Below are positions 21,514 through 30,409 of a DNA stretch of 64,000 nucleotides, piece after piece; position 1 is the first letter of the stretch; each line of letters begins with the position of its first letter. The position numbers were made by a program, and so were the translations under genes. The notes below the pieces were generated by a model, which saw nothing but the letters and a program-made list of their open reading frames with translations, was not told the origin of the DNA and ran no database searches. This stretch comes from an uncultured Clostridia bacterium (lineage in GTDB: Bacteria > Bacillota > Clostridia > Christensenellales > Pumilibacteraceae). The stretch is from positions 1 to 64,000 of the forward strand of contig CAKQDN010000002.1 of the NCBI GenBank assembly GCA_934229275.1. Reading direction: 5' to 3'.

Positions 21514-21916
21514 CGGTTTAAGCACAAATCGGACAACGGGCGATACGGTAGTTACACGCACCCCCCGTGAGACATTTTGCACCAACGCTTTGTAAACTTT
21601 TCTACTCTTTTTCATCATTCCGACAGCATAATTTTGTTATATTTTTCTATCAAAACTTGTTTCATTGAGCCAGTGAACATCCAAAAAACAAAAACCGTTG
21701 TATTTCATATTGCTTACCCCCCCCTGAGGTCTTTTATGATTTACAGAAAAAAGAAACGCCCAATCACCTAAATGATAAGTCTTAAGAGAATCCATATCTT
21801 TTTCGGCGATTTCTCGGTTTGAACATTCATTCACAATGCGACGATAACCGTTAAACTGTGCGGAAACTCAAAACCCAACAATATTTCGTCTATGAAATAC
21901 CGCCCCGCCTTCCGCA
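21514..21916. other. Intergenic stretch without a recognised gene
   Basis: About 400 bases. A 65-codon minus-strand frame (21637-21834, MNECSNREIAEKD...) has no recognisable family and no clear ribosome binding site. It includes a run of eight G (21717-21724 as C on the plus strand). It may be debris of a lost gene. Confidence 0.4.
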
Positions 21917-21919
21917 AAA

Positions 21920-21951
21920 GAAAAAGACGCTCTCGGGATGAAAGCGTCTTT
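21920..21951 (-). terminator. Terminator of the sugar ABC transporter operon
   Basis: On the minus strand AAAGACGCT pairs with AGCGTCTTT (21923-21951), followed by TTCTTTT. It is 22 bases beyond the last gene of the operon. Confidence 0.8.
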
Positions 21952-21973
21952 CGTGATTTTGTTGTTATAGATT

Positions 21974-22873
21974 TTAGCCTTTAAGACCGGAACCTATTGA
22001 CGTACTCTTAATGATGTAGTCCTGAATGAATATATACGCTATAATCAGCGGGAACATACTGACGACGCAGGCTGCCATCTTAAAGTTCTGGTACCGGCTG
22101 AGGTCGGATATGTTTTTCAAAGCCAACTGAAGAGTCCACTTGGTATCGTGCTGCAGCACATAAATCAACGGTCCCATATAATCGTTGTACGATCCGATAA
22201 ATCCGAGGATAACACGAACGAGCAACGCAGGCAGCGTCAGCGGAATGATAAGCGTTAAGAATATCTTTATCTGACCCATACCGTCGATTTTAGCGGCGCC
22301 GATTAAGTCGTCGGGGATACCGGCGATATACTGCTTCAAGAAGAATACCTGTCCTATCGAGCCGAGAACGGCCGGCAAAATCAAAGGCCAAGCGGTACCG
22401 GAAAGGTTAAGAGTGTTCATCCAGACACGGCTGGAGGACTGAGTAACCGAACCGGGCAGCGTCATGGTCATGATCAGGAAGCCGAAAATGGTTTTTCTTC
22501 CTGCGAACTCCATTTTTGCGAAGCCGTACGCGGAGATTGCCGAGAAAAAGACGTTAAGAATACAGGTCGGGATATAATACAGAAGCGTATTGCCCAAACC
22601 GAGCAACAAGTTATTGTCATCGGTAAACAACTTGACGTAACTGCTGAAATCGAATTGCGAAGGCCACCAAATGAAGAAAGACGAACTTGCATCGGCATCG
22701 GTTTTAACGGAAGTAATTACGATTATATACAGCGGCAACAAAATGTACAGGCAGTATATAATAATCATAATATAGCAACCGATAGGCGGGCGCAGCACTT
22801 TTTTGGTATTAGGTTTAAAGTTGGCCGAATGGTACATAGACTGATCGGCAACATCTACTTTAGCGTGACTCAT
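21974..22873 (-). CDS. Carbohydrate ABC transporter permease, MalG type
   Basis: A 299-residue inner-membrane permease with six predicted segments. The cytoplasmic EAA loop that docks on the ATPase reads AAKIDGMGQIKIFLTLIIPLTLPAL in two pieces around residues 195-220. It fits the COG0395 (MalG/LacG/UgpE) family. It is the last gene of a three-gene importer operon, starting 12 bases after MalF. The substrate is probably an oligosaccharide, but the sequence does not say which. Confidence 0.92.
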   Translation of the reverse strand: MSHAKVDVADQSMYHSANFKPNTKKVLRPPIGCYIMIIIYCLYILLPLYIIVITSVKTDADASSSFFIWWPSQFDFSSYVKLFTDDNNLLLGLGNTLLYYIPTCILNVFFSAISAYGFAKMEFAGRKTIFGFLIMTMTLPGSVTQSSSRVWMNTLNLSGTAWPLILPAVLGSIGQVFFLKQYIAGIPDDLIGAAKIDGMGQIKIFLTLIIPLTLPALLVRVILGFIGSYNDYMGPLIYVLQHDTKWTLQLALKNISDLSRYQNFKMAACVVSMFPLIIAYIFIQDYIIKSTSIGSGLKG

Positions 22874-22885
22874 AGCACCCTCCTC

Positions 22886-23908
22886 TTACGCATCGTAGCA
22901 AACCCAGTAGTCGCTGAGTTTGAAACTGACTTTGGTTACGACCATGATGATAATAGCGAGCAACCATGCGCACGCGCTGGCTTTACCCATACCGTGAAGT
23001 TTCGCTTCGACGAACGCCATCATGTACATATAGTACACGGTTGTCAGACCTGCAGGTTGTCCTTTCTCGTTTTTCGGACCATAACCGTTGTTAGCGAACA
23101 ACTGAATGGAGCCCATTGCCTGCAGCGAACCGATAAGGCTGGTAATGAACACATAGAACGTGGTAGGCGAAATAGCCGGTAACGTTATGTTGAACAAGAC
23201 CTGAGCGCTGTTTGCGCCGTCGACCTTTGCGGCTTCGACGAGCGAGCCGTTGACCTGTTCGAGCGCAGCCTGGAAAAGTATACTTCCGGCACCTGCGCCC
23301 CACGTCGTCGTGAAGATGACGAGCGGCATGAACAAATAGAAGTTTGTGAAGAAGTTTACTCTTTCTCCTCCCATTGCAACTATCATTTGGTTTATAATAC
23401 CCGTTTGTTGGTCAAATATCAACTTCCACATCATAGTGACGCCGACAGAAGAGCAAACGTTAGGTATATAAAGAATGGAACGCCACAGTTTCTTACATTT
23501 TACTCGGCTGGTCAAAAGAATAGACGAGAACAGTCCGAGGAAAATAGTTAAGGGCAGGCTGAGCGAATAGTACAGCGTGCGGAACAACGACCAGAAGAAA
23601 TTCGATTCGGCGCTGGTGAGCAGCCAAACGTAGTTATCGAAGCCGATGAAACGCGCCTGCGTAATACGCCATTCTTGAAGTTCGGTCAAGCTGAGGTAGA
23701 TTGACAAAGCAAACGGAACGAGAGCGAACAACACATAGGTATACAGAGGCCAAAGAGAAAAGCCCCAACCGGTGATGTTCTGCTTCCACCTTTTTACTTT
23801 TTTTGCATGGGACGACTTTTCGGGTTTAAACAGATTAGTGTTGGAAAAAACATCTATTCTGTCGTCCGAAGCAGCCCCTTGCGGCATTGTGATGACGGAA
23901 TTTTTCAT
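22886..23908 (-). CDS. Carbohydrate ABC transporter permease, MalF type
   Basis: A 340-residue permease of the COG1175 (MalF/UgpA) family, with a ~50-residue cytoplasmic N-terminal extension before the first of six membrane segments. The EAA loop EAAKVDGANSAQVLFNITLPA identifies it as the docking partner for a sugar ATPase. The ribosome binding site is AAAAGGAGAGG. It lies between the binding-protein gene and MalG. As in many Gram-positives no ATPase is encoded here, so a shared MsiK-type ATPase elsewhere is expected. Confidence 0.92.
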   Translation of the reverse strand: MKNSVITMPQGAASDDRIDVFSNTNLFKPEKSSHAKKVKRWKQNITGWGFSLWPLYTYVLFALVPFALSIYLSLTELQEWRITQARFIGFDNYVWLLTSAESNFFWSLFRTLYYSLSLPLTIFLGLFSSILLTSRVKCKKLWRSILYIPNVCSSVGVTMMWKLIFDQQTGIINQMIVAMGGERVNFFTNFYLFMPLVIFTTTWGAGAGSILFQAALEQVNGSLVEAAKVDGANSAQVLFNITLPAISPTTFYVFITSLIGSLQAMGSIQLFANNGYGPKNEKGQPAGLTTVYYMYMMAFVEAKLHGMGKASACAWLLAIIIMVVTKVSFKLSDYWVCYDA

Positions 23909-23934
23909 ATTCCTCTCCTTTTAGTATTAACTAA

Positions 23935-23975
23935 CCGCATCCCCTCGACGAAAATTCGCCGAGGGTGCATTGCGG
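23935..23975 (-). other. Intercistronic hairpin between binding protein and permease
   Basis: CCGCA...CCCTCGGCGAA and TTCGTCGAGGG...TGCGG form a long stem between the binding-protein stop (24002) and the MalF start. There is no T run, so it is more likely an mRNA-stabilising or partial-processing hairpin that keeps the binding protein in excess over the permeases than a full terminator. Confidence 0.65.
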
Positions 23976-24001
23976 TATTTGCAGTAAAACAAATATTCTT
24001 A

Positions 24002-26308
24002 TTAAACCTTAGCCAAACCACTTACATAGATGTTTTTGAATGCATCGCTACCGAAGTAATAGGAATATGCAACGAGTTTGTTTGCAGAAGCAATCGTGTA
24101 GCCGTTAAACCAACTTTCCGGCGTCATAGTATCCTGACGCACCATGTTGTTCAGCGGGTTAGCCCATACGTCGATCCATGCGTTATCGGTGAGGTACCAC
24201 CAGTCACCTGCTTTTTCGTATTCGAGCAGGTCGAAGAATATATCGAGGTTGAGGTTCTTTTCTTCTTCTTTAATAAAGGTAGAACTGTTAGCAACCGAAG
24301 GCTGGTTGGGGATGTATCCCTCGAGAGCCTTGTAGTACTGACCTGCTTCTTCCTTCACACCGTTTACGGTCATATAGTCGCTGGTCAGCCAGTCGATGAC
24401 TTTCCATGCAAGGTCCTTATGCTGGGAAGTAGGAGTTATGCAGAGTGCGACTGCTTCGCTGTGTCCGCCCTTAACGCCTTCCGCTTTAACGGTAGTATCG
24501 TTACTAAGCGGATCCTTATATTCCTTATACTGAGGAAGCGGAGCAACACCCCATTCGATGTTGTTTGCTTTGGTGAAGGTACGAAGTCTTCCGATTTCGT
24601 AACCGCGTTCTACGATCATCGCGATCTGTCCGTCACCGAACTGTGCGACCGTATCGAAGTTGTTTTCGGTACCGCTGGTCGTAGGCATAATACCCAGTGC
24701 TTTACCGACGCAGTTGAGGTATCTGTTGACCGCCGACTTGGTGGAAGGCAACTGGATGAATTTCGCTTCGGGATTAGCGACGATATCGTCGGTTGCATAG
24801 TCCTTGATTTCGGGACGGATAGAGGTATCGGAAGTATATTCGCGGGGACTTCCGCCGAGAACCGCACCTTCTTCTTTGTTCTCGAAATCATAAATTCTTA
24901 CGCCGCCGTTTGCCGCCGGGATAAGCAGGTCGCCGTCGTTGAAGACGATGTTGCCGTCTTCGTCGATTTCGTACTTGCCTTCGTCATCAACCTTAGGACC
25001 GTATTTCTTGACGTTGAGTTTGTCGAGGTATTCGACGGTATCTCCGGCTTTGTAATGCGTGCCGGTGTTTACGCCGAGGTAATAATCTTTGCCCTCTTCA
25101 TATGCGTTTTCGGTTACTTTATAGTTTGCCGACCAGTCGGAAAGTCCGTACGTCCAGGTACCTTCGCCGGTGAGATCCTGCAAGCAGTCGCCGCCGACCG
25201 ACCAGCCGTAGTTGAACCACCATTCGGTGTAGTAGCCGTAAAGCGTGGTAACGCTTCTGCCTTTCGCGTCTTTTCTGTTGTGGTTAGTGCTATTCTGCTT
25301 CATGGAGAGCAGACGAGCAAGGTCTTCGATTTCATCCCAGTTCATTTCAATGGACGCATTGAAGACTTTAACAACTGTGTTAACACCGTCTTCGTTGGGG
25401 TTGACCCAGTTAGTGTCTGCGTTTGCTCCGTCGGTTCCGATAAAGTTATTGACGTAATCCTGTCTGTAATATCCTTTCTTCGGAACGATGATTCTGGAGG
25501 TTTTAGCGAAACTGTCTGCCTGTTCGAGAATGTCTGCAGCATAACCGGCTCCCGTAGTATTACCGGTGAGCGTGATTTTCTGCGTTTCGCCGTCACGGTT
25601 ACCGCAAGTGTTGTGGTACTGACCGAATTTGTCGGCGATTTTGTTATCGTTCCACAAATCCATGAGGTTCTGACCGATCATATCTCTGGTAAGACCTGCG
25701 TATTCCTTTGCGAACTGTTCGAAATTTGCTTCGGTTACGGTGTCGTTGTCGACAGAAATAACGATAACGCCGACGTTTTCCATAGCCTGACGGTTATAGT
25801 ATATAGCGGTAGGCGAAGTATCGATCGGAACGCCCCAGAGCGGATCGTCCGCATAGGAAGTGTTACCGTTTCTGTTATAGCGGAAACGAGGATAAATGGA
25901 CGCCCACATTCCGTTCAGTTTTTCCTGATAAGCAGCACCTTTAGTATACGCATGAACGTCGGTAAAGAAGCTGTTGTTCGCCCATTTTTTGAACAGACGG
26001 TCGTTGACGAACATTACGTCGACGGTGTTATCGGACGCAAGCGTCTGTCCGGATTCGATACCGCTGGTGTAGACGGAATCCGCGAGGAACTGCGCCATTA
26101 AAAGCTGAATGCCTTCCTGACGAGCATACTCGGATTTGTTGAAAGCCTTTACCATTGCCGTGTATTCGGTTTTCTGTTCCGCATTGCCGTAAGCCTGCAT
26201 TTTGACTTTGATTCTGTCTTTGTACTCGTCTTTTTCACCGCCGCACGCAGCAAACACGGGCATTGCACAAAGCAAAATCGCAAGCATAAGGCTGACTAAT
26301 TTCTTCAT
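24002..26308 (-). CDS. Large lipoprotein sugar-binding protein of an ABC importer
   Basis: A 768-residue extracellular solute-binding protein. The signal MKKLVSLMLAILLCAMPVFA is followed by Cys22 in a lipobox (VFAAC), so it should be lipid-anchored outside the membrane. Family 1-type binding-protein stretches include the VDVMFVNDRL, GVPIDTSPTAIYYNRQAMENVGV and GHSEAVALCITPTS regions. It is much longer than the usual ~430 residues; the extra length is mostly in the middle third (about 200-480), which has acidic loops such as KVDDEGKYEIDEDGN. The start is the ATG at 26308 behind AAGGAGC; the upstream in-frame ATG at 26368 would precede the signal peptide. First gene of the importer operon. Confidence 0.88.
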   Translation of the reverse strand: MKKLVSLMLAILLCAMPVFAACGGEKDEYKDRIKVKMQAYGNAEQKTEYTAMVKAFNKSEYARQEGIQLLMAQFLADSVYTSGIESGQTLASDNTVDVMFVNDRLFKKWANNSFFTDVHAYTKGAAYQEKLNGMWASIYPRFRYNRNGNTSYADDPLWGVPIDTSPTAIYYNRQAMENVGVIVISVDNDTVTEANFEQFAKEYAGLTRDMIGQNLMDLWNDNKIADKFGQYHNTCGNRDGETQKITLTGNTTGAGYAADILEQADSFAKTSRIIVPKKGYYRQDYVNNFIGTDGANADTNWVNPNEDGVNTVVKVFNASIEMNWDEIEDLARLLSMKQNSTNHNRKDAKGRSVTTLYGYYTEWWFNYGWSVGGDCLQDLTGEGTWTYGLSDWSANYKVTENAYEEGKDYYLGVNTGTHYKAGDTVEYLDKLNVKKYGPKVDDEGKYEIDEDGNIVFNDGDLLIPAANGGVRIYDFENKEEGAVLGGSPREYTSDTSIRPEIKDYATDDIVANPEAKFIQLPSTKSAVNRYLNCVGKALGIMPTTSGTENNFDTVAQFGDGQIAMIVERGYEIGRLRTFTKANNIEWGVAPLPQYKEYKDPLSNDTTVKAEGVKGGHSEAVALCITPTSQHKDLAWKVIDWLTSDYMTVNGVKEEAGQYYKALEGYIPNQPSVANSSTFIKEEEKNLNLDIFFDLLEYEKAGDWWYLTDNAWIDVWANPLNNMVRQDTMTPESWFNGYTIASANKLVAYSYYFGSDAFKNIYVSGLAKV

Positions 26309-26491
26309 GTTTTTTGCTCCTTGTAATAAATAGAATAATCTTGTATATCGACTGCCGCAAGGCAGCAAATACCGTTGTTACGTCGGAAAAAAACGAATCC
26401 GTTCGTCTCTCTGCATCATTTCCCCAAAGGTTTGCAGACGTCGGAGGGCATATTAATATATAAGGATACCACACCAACTTTTCCTCCGTAT

Positions 26492-26520
26492 ATTATAAAG
26501 CATAACCGCCACTTTGTCAA
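26492..26520 (-). promoter_or_regulatory. Promoter of the sugar importer operon
   Basis: TTGACA (26515-26520), 17 bases, TATAAT (26492-26497) on the minus strand, with a leader of about 175 bases before the binding-protein start. No riboswitch was recognised in the leader. Confidence 0.82.
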
Positions 26521-26590
26521 GACTTTGTCGGGTGTTTAATGTGTTTTTTTTGTGACAATTGAAAAATTTCACCGACAAGCGCGATTTCTC

Positions 26591-26619
26591 TTGCTTAATA
26601 TTTGTTTTTCTGCTAATAT
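26591..26619 (+). promoter_or_regulatory. Promoter of second degV
   Basis: TTGCTT (26591-26596), 17 bases, TAATAT (26614-26619), about 30 bases upstream of the start at 26648. Confidence 0.55.
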
Positions 26620-26647
26620 TTATGTGTATTATTCAAGGAGCGTTACA

Positions 26648-27559
26648 ATGCGCAAAATCTTCATAACAACCGATTCAACAGCCGAAGTCATCGACGAATT
26701 CATAAAAGAGTTTTCTCTTTCCGTTATGCGCTTTTCTATATACGCTCGCTCTTTTTGCGCGCCCGACGGGATTTTACCGCCCGACGACATGCTCGATTAC
26801 GTCGAAAAGACCGAAAAATCGGCTAAAACCGTTATAGTTCCGCACACGCAGGATTATGAAGATCTGTTCGACGATCTTGCCGAAAAAGGCGACGTCGTGC
26901 ATATTTCGCAGGGCAGCGTCTGGTCGGGCGCATATAAAAACGCTTTGACCGCGGCAAAAAATACCATGGTCAAGTTTCGGAAAAGTTCGGTTTTCGTGCT
27001 TGACAGCAGGGGAACGGCAACCGGGCAGGCACTTGTTCTTGACTCCGCCATTGCCGAAAAAAGCAAAGGCTCGGACGCGGCGGAGATTTTCGCGCTGTGC
27101 GACGACGTCGCCGCGAGAACGGAGCGTTTTTTCATTCTCCCGGACGCTAAAAGGTTCAATAAAATTTTTCCTTCCTCCTCCGGTTCGATTGCCGAAAGCG
27201 CGCAGAAAGTCGTTCTTGCCCTGTTCGATTCGGACGGAAAACCTCTTACTCCGAAAAAATGCTCGTCGATCGCCACGGCGTGCAAAACCATTGCCGAAGC
27301 GTACGTTTCGGACGGAAACGGATACCCCTGCTATGTGTACGGCTCGGCGCAGTCCGATCCGCTTATAAGAACGGTTTCCGCTCTTCGAAAACGCGGCGTT
27401 ACCGACATCAGAATGAGTTCGATGGGAGCCGCCGACTGCTGCCTTCTGGGTAAAGACGCCGTTTCGGTCGCGTTTATCGGTAAGCCGCCGACAAGCGAAC
27501 AAAAGCAGCCCGATTTTTTGGGAAAAGACACCGATTTTTTCACTCCCGAAGAGGACTGA
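26648..27559 (+). CDS. DegV family fatty-acid-binding protein
   Basis: A 303-residue DegV protein, MRKIFITTDSTAEVIDEF at the N-terminus, with VVHISQGSVWSGAYKNA and VFVLDSRGTATGQALVLD in the lipid-binding half. The C-terminal half has the second subdomain (YVYGSAQSDPLIRTVSAL). The family presents acyl chains to FakA-type kinases or other partners. Start chosen at the ATG with AAGGAG rather than an ATG 96 bases upstream that lies before the promoter. It is a single-gene unit with its own promoter and terminator, and a paralogue of the partial DegV at 1-717. In this copy the KGGR/S signature common in DegV is not evident, which may mean a different ligand. Confidence 0.87.
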   Translation: MRKIFITTDSTAEVIDEFIKEFSLSVMRFSIYARSFCAPDGILPPDDMLDYVEKTEKSAKTVIVPHTQDYEDLFDDLAEKGDVVHISQGSVWSGAYKNALTAAKNTMVKFRKSSVFVLDSRGTATGQALVLDSAIAEKSKGSDAAEIFALCDDVAARTERFFILPDAKRFNKIFPSSSGSIAESAQKVVLALFDSDGKPLTPKKCSSIATACKTIAEAYVSDGNGYPCYVYGSAQSDPLIRTVSALRKRGVTDIRMSSMGAADCCLLGKDAVSVAFIGKPPTSEQKQPDFLGKDTDFFTPEED

Positions 27560-27657
27560 CGGCTCTCGGATCGTTATCGGAATTTGCCGCAACGCAAGAG
27601 AGGTCGGGCTTTCCGATTTCGGTTAAAAACGCGATTTATAAGCCACGAATCATAAAT

Positions 27658-27694
27658 AAAAAAGCAGAGGATAAACTTTAATCTTCTGCTTTTT
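27658..27694. terminator. Bidirectional terminator between degV and the HD-protein gene
   Basis: AAAAAAGCAGA pairs with TCTGCTTTTT and there are T runs in both directions. It serves the plus-strand degV and can also end the minus-strand tkt-HD transcript. Confidence 0.75.
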
Positions 27695-27783
27695 ATTTTA
27701 TAAATTTAACTAAAAAACGGTACCGAACATCGATAAACAAACGAAAAACGTGCCGTTTTAGCGATTTCCGGAATTCGCCGAGT

Positions 27784-28359
27784 TTACTTCGACAAATCGT
27801 CGAGAGTGAGCGCGAACGGCGGCACGAACGTATCGAGGAAATAATCGACGCTCTTGCTTTTATAGGAGCGCAGTTCTTTTTCGATGGACTTTGCCGCTTT
27901 TTTGAATTCGGAGTTACCGTTTGCCGTTTCCTCCACGCATTTTATGTACGCGGTGAGTTTGTCGGCGTATTTGACCAGCCTGTATTCCTCCGCCGAGGCG
28001 TTTATTAAGCCGTCGTAGCAGGGGCGCAGATTTTCGGGAAGCGTGGCGAGAATGGAATCTCTTGCGACGCTTTCGACGCTTTTATACGCGTCGCGCATTT
28101 CGGGCGAAAAGTACTTTATGGGAGTGGGCATGTCGCCGGTGATTACTTCGCTCGCCTCGTGATATGCGCCTATCATTCCTATTTTGCACGCGTCGAACGA
28201 GCCGCCGAACATTTCGTTTTCGACGGTAGCCAGTCCGTGCGCTATAAACGCGGTCATAAGGCTGTGCTCGGCGTTGTTCTCGCGGAAAGTGTTGCGCATA
28301 AGGCTCCATCTGTCGATAAACCTCATGCGCGACATGAATGCGAAAAATTTACTTTCCAT
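27784..28359 (-). CDS. HD-domain phosphohydrolase, YfbR (5'-deoxynucleotidase) type
   Basis: A 191-residue protein that aligns by eye with YfbR, which dephosphorylates deoxyribonucleoside monophosphates. NAEHSLMTAFIAH supplies the first metal His, and the core motif reads YHEASEVITGDMPTPIKY, where YfbR has HD at the second and third positions; here it is HE. A glutamate might still bind the metal, but this is a departure from the defining HD pair. Later E and D residues (SAEEYRLVKYADKLTAYI) match the C-terminal metal ligand region. The ATG overlaps the transketolase stop (TAATG). Confidence 0.78.
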   Translation of the reverse strand: MESKFFAFMSRMRFIDRWSLMRNTFRENNAEHSLMTAFIAHGLATVENEMFGGSFDACKIGMIGAYHEASEVITGDMPTPIKYFSPEMRDAYKSVESVARDSILATLPENLRPCYDGLINASAEEYRLVKYADKLTAYIKCVEETANGNSEFKKAAKSIEKELRSYKSKSVDYFLDTFVPPFALTLDDLSK

Positions 28360-30329
28360 TATTTAAGCAGTTCGCGCGCTTTTTCTGCGATATTTTCGGG
28401 AGTGAAACCGAAATGAGCGAACAGATCCGCAGGTTTTCCGGATTCGCCGAAAGTATCCATGCAGACGGTTGCGCCTTCAAGCCCGACGTACTTCATCCAG
28501 GGCATGGAAACGCCTGCTTCGATTGCCACTCTCTTGGTGCAGGACGAGGGCAAAACGCTTTCTTTATACGCCTTGCTCTGCTTGTCGTAAAGTTCCATAC
28601 AGGGCATGGACACGACGCGCACTTCGACGCCTTCGCCTTCGAGAATTTTCTTTGCTTCGAGAGCAAGACTTACTTCGCTGCCGGAAGCCATGAGGATGAC
28701 GTCGGGCTTCTTGACGTCGCTGACGATATATCCGCCGCGGAGAGCCAGTTTTGCGTTGGCATCGAGTTGCGGCAGGTTCTGACGCGAGCAGACTATGCAA
28801 GTGGGGTTCTTGCCGCGGAGAGCCGCAACGTACGCCGCAGCCGTTTCGCCTGCGTCCGCAGGACGGAACACGTTCATATTGGGTATTGCGCGCAGCGACG
28901 CGAGGTGTTCGACCGGCTGATGAGTCGGTCCGTCCTCTCCCACGCCTATGCTGTCGTGAGTGAGAACGTAAATGACGTTGAGGTTCATGAGCGCGCTCAT
29001 ACGCATAGCGTTTCTCATGTAATCGCTGAACACGAAGAAGGTCGAGCAGAACACTTCCAGTCCGCCGTGCAGTTTCATACCGTTGCAGATTGCAGCCATA
29101 GCGTGCTCGCGGATGCCGAAGTGAATGTTTCTTCCCGAGTGATTGAACGCGCCGTAGTCGCCCAGCCCCTTAAGATAGGTTTTGGTGGACGGAGCAAGGT
29201 CTGCCGCGCCGCCTACCAGATTGGGAACGACGACCGACAGTTTGTTGAGAATCGCGCCGCTTTCGTTTCTGACCGCGTCGGGCTTTTCGGGCTTTTCCCA
29301 AAGTTGGGGAACGGCGTCGAGTTCGACGGTTTTGCCGCTGATTTCGCGCTTGAACTGCTCGTATTTAAGCGGATATTTTTCCTTGTACGATTCGAGCATT
29401 TCTTCCCACGCGCGCTGTTTTTTTGCGTTCTGGCGACCGATTCTGCGGCAGTAGGTATATACTTCTTCGGGCACGGTGAAGGGCGGATAGTCGTAGCCGA
29501 GTTTTTTCTTGAGTTTTTCCGTTCTTTCGGCTCCGAGCGGTGCGCCGTGGCATGCTTCGCTTCCTTCGAGTTCGCTGCCGTAGCCGATTTTGGTGTTTAT
29601 TATTATAAGCGACGGTTTAAGCGTTTCTCTCTGCGCTTTCTGAATGGCACGGGTAATAGCCGCGACGTCTTCTCCGTCCGCAACCTTGATGACCTGCCAG
29701 CCCTGCGCTTCGTGACGCTTGCCGACGTCCTCGGTAAAGGCGGTTACGGTGTCGCCTTCGATGGTGATGTTGTTGCTGTCGTACAGAACGATGAGTTTGC
29801 CGAGTTTAAGCGTTCCGGCAAGCGAAGCCGCTTCCGACTCGATTCCTTCCATCATGCAGCCGTCGCCGCAAAGCACGTATGTATAGTGGTTTACGACTTC
29901 GTGACCCGGTTCGTTGTAACGAGCCGACATCATGGTTTCAGCCATAGCGAAGCCGACTGCGTTCGCAACGCCCTGTCCGAGCGGTCCGGTGCTGACCTCG
30001 ACGCCGGGAGTTACGCCGTGTTCGGGATGACCGGGAGTCTTGGAGCCGAGTTGACGGAAAGACTTTATATCGTCCATGCTTACTCCGCAGCCGAAAATAT
30101 GCAGCAGCGAGTACAGAAGCATGGAGCCGTGACCTGCCGACAGAATGAATCTGTCGCGATTGTAATAGTTGGCGTCCTTGGGATTGAAATTGAGAAATTT
30201 GGAAAACAGCGTAAAGCCTATGGTTGCGCAGCCGAGCGGCAGACCGGGATGTCCGCTGTTTGCCTTATCGATCGCTTCGCTGGACAGCACTCTTATCGCG
30301 CTGACCGCTTTTTTCTGAATCTTGTTCAT
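28359..30329 (-). CDS. tkt: Transketolase
   Basis: A 656-residue full-length transketolase of the non-oxidative pentose phosphate pathway, moving two-carbon units between sugar phosphates with thiamine diphosphate. The thiamine-diphosphate motif GDGCMMEGIESEAASLAGTLKL...DSNNITIEGD, the catalytic His region (NSGHPGLPLG; SAGHGSMLLYS) and the central pyrimidine domain (GIREHAMAAICNGM) are intact. RBS is AAGGAGA. The UTR has a small hairpin GCGTTC/GAACGC. In anaerobes without the oxidative branch this enzyme makes pentoses from fructose-6-phosphate. Confidence 0.97.
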   Translation of the reverse strand: MNKIQKKAVSAIRVLSSEAIDKANSGHPGLPLGCATIGFTLFSKFLNFNPKDANYYNRDRFILSAGHGSMLLYSLLHIFGCGVSMDDIKSFRQLGSKTPGHPEHGVTPGVEVSTGPLGQGVANAVGFAMAETMMSARYNEPGHEVVNHYTYVLCGDGCMMEGIESEAASLAGTLKLGKLIVLYDSNNITIEGDTVTAFTEDVGKRHEAQGWQVIKVADGEDVAAITRAIQKAQRETLKPSLIIINTKIGYGSELEGSEACHGAPLGAERTEKLKKKLGYDYPPFTVPEEVYTYCRRIGRQNAKKQRAWEEMLESYKEKYPLKYEQFKREISGKTVELDAVPQLWEKPEKPDAVRNESGAILNKLSVVVPNLVGGAADLAPSTKTYLKGLGDYGAFNHSGRNIHFGIREHAMAAICNGMKLHGGLEVFCSTFFVFSDYMRNAMRMSALMNLNVIYVLTHDSIGVGEDGPTHQPVEHLASLRAIPNMNVFRPADAGETAAAYVAALRGKNPTCIVCSRQNLPQLDANAKLALRGGYIVSDVKKPDVILMASGSEVSLALEAKKILEGEGVEVRVVSMPCMELYDKQSKAYKESVLPSSCTKRVAIEAGVSMPWMKYVGLEGATVCMDTFGESGKPADLFAHFGFTPENIAEKARELLK

Positions 30330-30409
30330 AGAAATCTCCTTGTAATTTTTATTTAATGCGTTCGATGAACGCTTTCTTTGCTTAATTATATAATGATTGT
30401 TTTATAAAT

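Noticed and set aside
21717..21724. Eight-C run as a second phase-variable site
   Set aside because: Not placed between promoter elements and not in a supported gene; probably chance or decay.
21637..21834. 65-codon frame as a gene
   Set aside because: No recognisable family, no ribosome binding site, and an eight-base homopolymer inside.
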